Assembly (NCBI GenBank): GCA_947428535.1
Contig: CANEMG010000072.1
Span: 1-5,793 of the forward strand
Direction of reading: 5' to 3'
DNA: 5,793 nt
Source: an uncultured Clostridium sp.
Lineage (GTDB): Bacteria > Bacillota > Clostridia > TANB77 > CAG-508
This document shows, one piece after another, positions 4,973 to 5,793 of this stretch (positions within the stretch are counted from its first letter, which is position 1; the number at the start of each line of letters is the position of its first letter). Under the pieces are notes generated by a model. That model was not told where the DNA came from, searched no databases, and saw nothing but the letters and a program-made list of their open reading frames with translations. A program made the translations under genes and the position numbers.

Positions 4973-5793
4973 TTATATTTTCTTACTATCTATTTCTTCT
5001 TGAATTTTATTTACAAAATCATCAAAATTCATTTGACCTATATCTCCTTCTTTTCTAGCTCTTACTCCAACTGCATTTGCTTCTACTTCTTTTTCTCCTA
5101 GAATTAACATCTATGGTACTTTTGAAAGTTGTGCTTCACGTATTTTGTATCCTATTTTTTCTTGTCTGTTGTCTAATTCTACTCTATATCCTTTTTCAGA
5201 TAATTTTTTTGTAATAGATTCAGCATATTCCTTTTGACTATCTGATATAGGTAATACTTTTATTTGTACTGGTGCAAGCCACATAGGGAAAGCTCCTGCA
5301 AAATGCTCTGTGATTATTCCTATAAATCTTTCAATACTTCCAAAAATTACTCTATGTAGCATAACTGGTCTATGTTTTTCTCCATCTTCTCCAATATATG
5401 ATAAATCAAATCTTTCTGGCATTTGAAAATCTAATTGTATTGTACCACATTGCCAATCTCTTCCCAAACAATCTTTAATATGAAAATCGAATTTTGGACC
5501 ATAAAAACCTCCAACTCCTTCATTTAATTCATATTTTCTTCCAAGATCTTCTAATACTTTCTTTAATGAATTTTCAGCCATTTCCCATAGTTCATCTGAA
5601 CCCATAGAATCTTCTGGTCTTGTTGATAGTTCTATTGTATATTCAAAACCGAACTTACTATATACTTCATCAACAAGTCTTAAAACTCCTTTAATTTCAT
5701 CTTCTATTTGACTTGGTAAACAGAAAATATGTGCATCATCTTGTGTAAAGCATCTAACTCTAAATAATCCATTTAATTGTCCAGATTTTTCAT
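4973..5793 (-). pseudogene. thrS: thrS, threonyl-tRNA synthetase (partial; in-frame amber stop)
   Basis: This encodes the C-terminal 270 or so codons of a class II aminoacyl-tRNA synthetase that charges tRNA-Thr in the cytoplasm; the N-terminal editing domain and motif 1 lie beyond the right edge. The first codons visible give [13 protein letters not shown] and [10 protein letters not shown] (motif 2 region with a zinc-ligand His). Then come [53 protein letters not shown] (second zinc-ligand His and motif 3 Arg), and [14 protein letters not shown] opening the anticodon-binding domain. The frame stays open to SKVP, then meets TAG (5111-5113) and continues in the same frame with MLILGEKEVEANAVGVRARKEGDIG for 45 codons to TAA (4973-4975), just before the terminator. 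The family has RVPYML or similar here, so TAG replaces a Tyr codon by one base change. Read conventionally, the product loses the last 46 residues, roughly the second half of the anticodon-binding domain. ThrS is normally essential, so a sequence error, a second thrS copy or suppression are all possible. Confidence 0.92.
5111..5113 (-). other. In-frame TAG interrupting thrS
   Basis: On the minus strand, AAA GTA CCA TAG ATG TTA ATT CTA shows TAG in place of the Tyr codon expected in the KxPYML segment of the anticodon-binding domain. TAT or TAC becomes TAG by a single transversion. Conserved coding sequence continues unshifted on the far side. Confidence 0.9.

Overview
This window is very AT-rich, with strong AGGAG-type ribosome binding sites, TTGAAG/TATAAT-type promoters and hairpin-plus-T-run terminators. 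Every gene end I accept as natural uses TAA. These traits fit a low-GC Firmicute, most likely an anaerobic Clostridia-type bacterium; the species cannot be named from this sequence. Most of the content is ordinary chromosomal housekeeping, but two housekeeping genes are visibly broken as written.

Layout, left to right: (1) The N-terminal part of a HAD-superfamily 5'-nucleotidase-like protein (minus strand) runs off the left edge. (2) A complete tRNA-Leu(CAA) on the minus strand has its own promoter and a good intrinsic terminator. (3) A divergent plus-strand unit follows: an extended -10 promoter, a roughly 100-nt structured leader containing TGGTACCGCGG, and a 148-residue single-pass membrane protein that I cannot name. 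It ends in a hairpin terminator whose loop contains the stop codon. (4) A minus-strand operon reads from right to left, with a consensus-like promoter near 4800, a 776-residue coiled-coil protein of unknown function starting with GTG, then deoB (phosphopentomutase). deoB is split by a frameshift that looks like a deletion of about 31 bp. (5) At the right edge is the catalytic and anticodon-binding part of thrS (threonyl-tRNA synthetase, minus strand). It is interrupted by an in-frame TAG where a tyrosine is expected, 45 codons before its natural TAA, and is followed by a strong terminator.

Functionally, the nucleotidase and DeoB both belong to nucleotide/nucleoside salvage, and tRNA-Leu and ThrS to translation, but they sit in separate transcription units. 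The only apparent operon is the unknown 776-residue gene with deoB. I see no mobile element, CRISPR array or phage gene. The items most worth checking are the thrS amber codon, the deoB deletion (whose junction is a T_TTA_AAA slippery heptamer that a -1 slip would bring back into frame), the unknown coiled-coil gene, and the leader of the membrane-protein gene, which is complementary to the 3' end of the adjacent tRNA-Leu.
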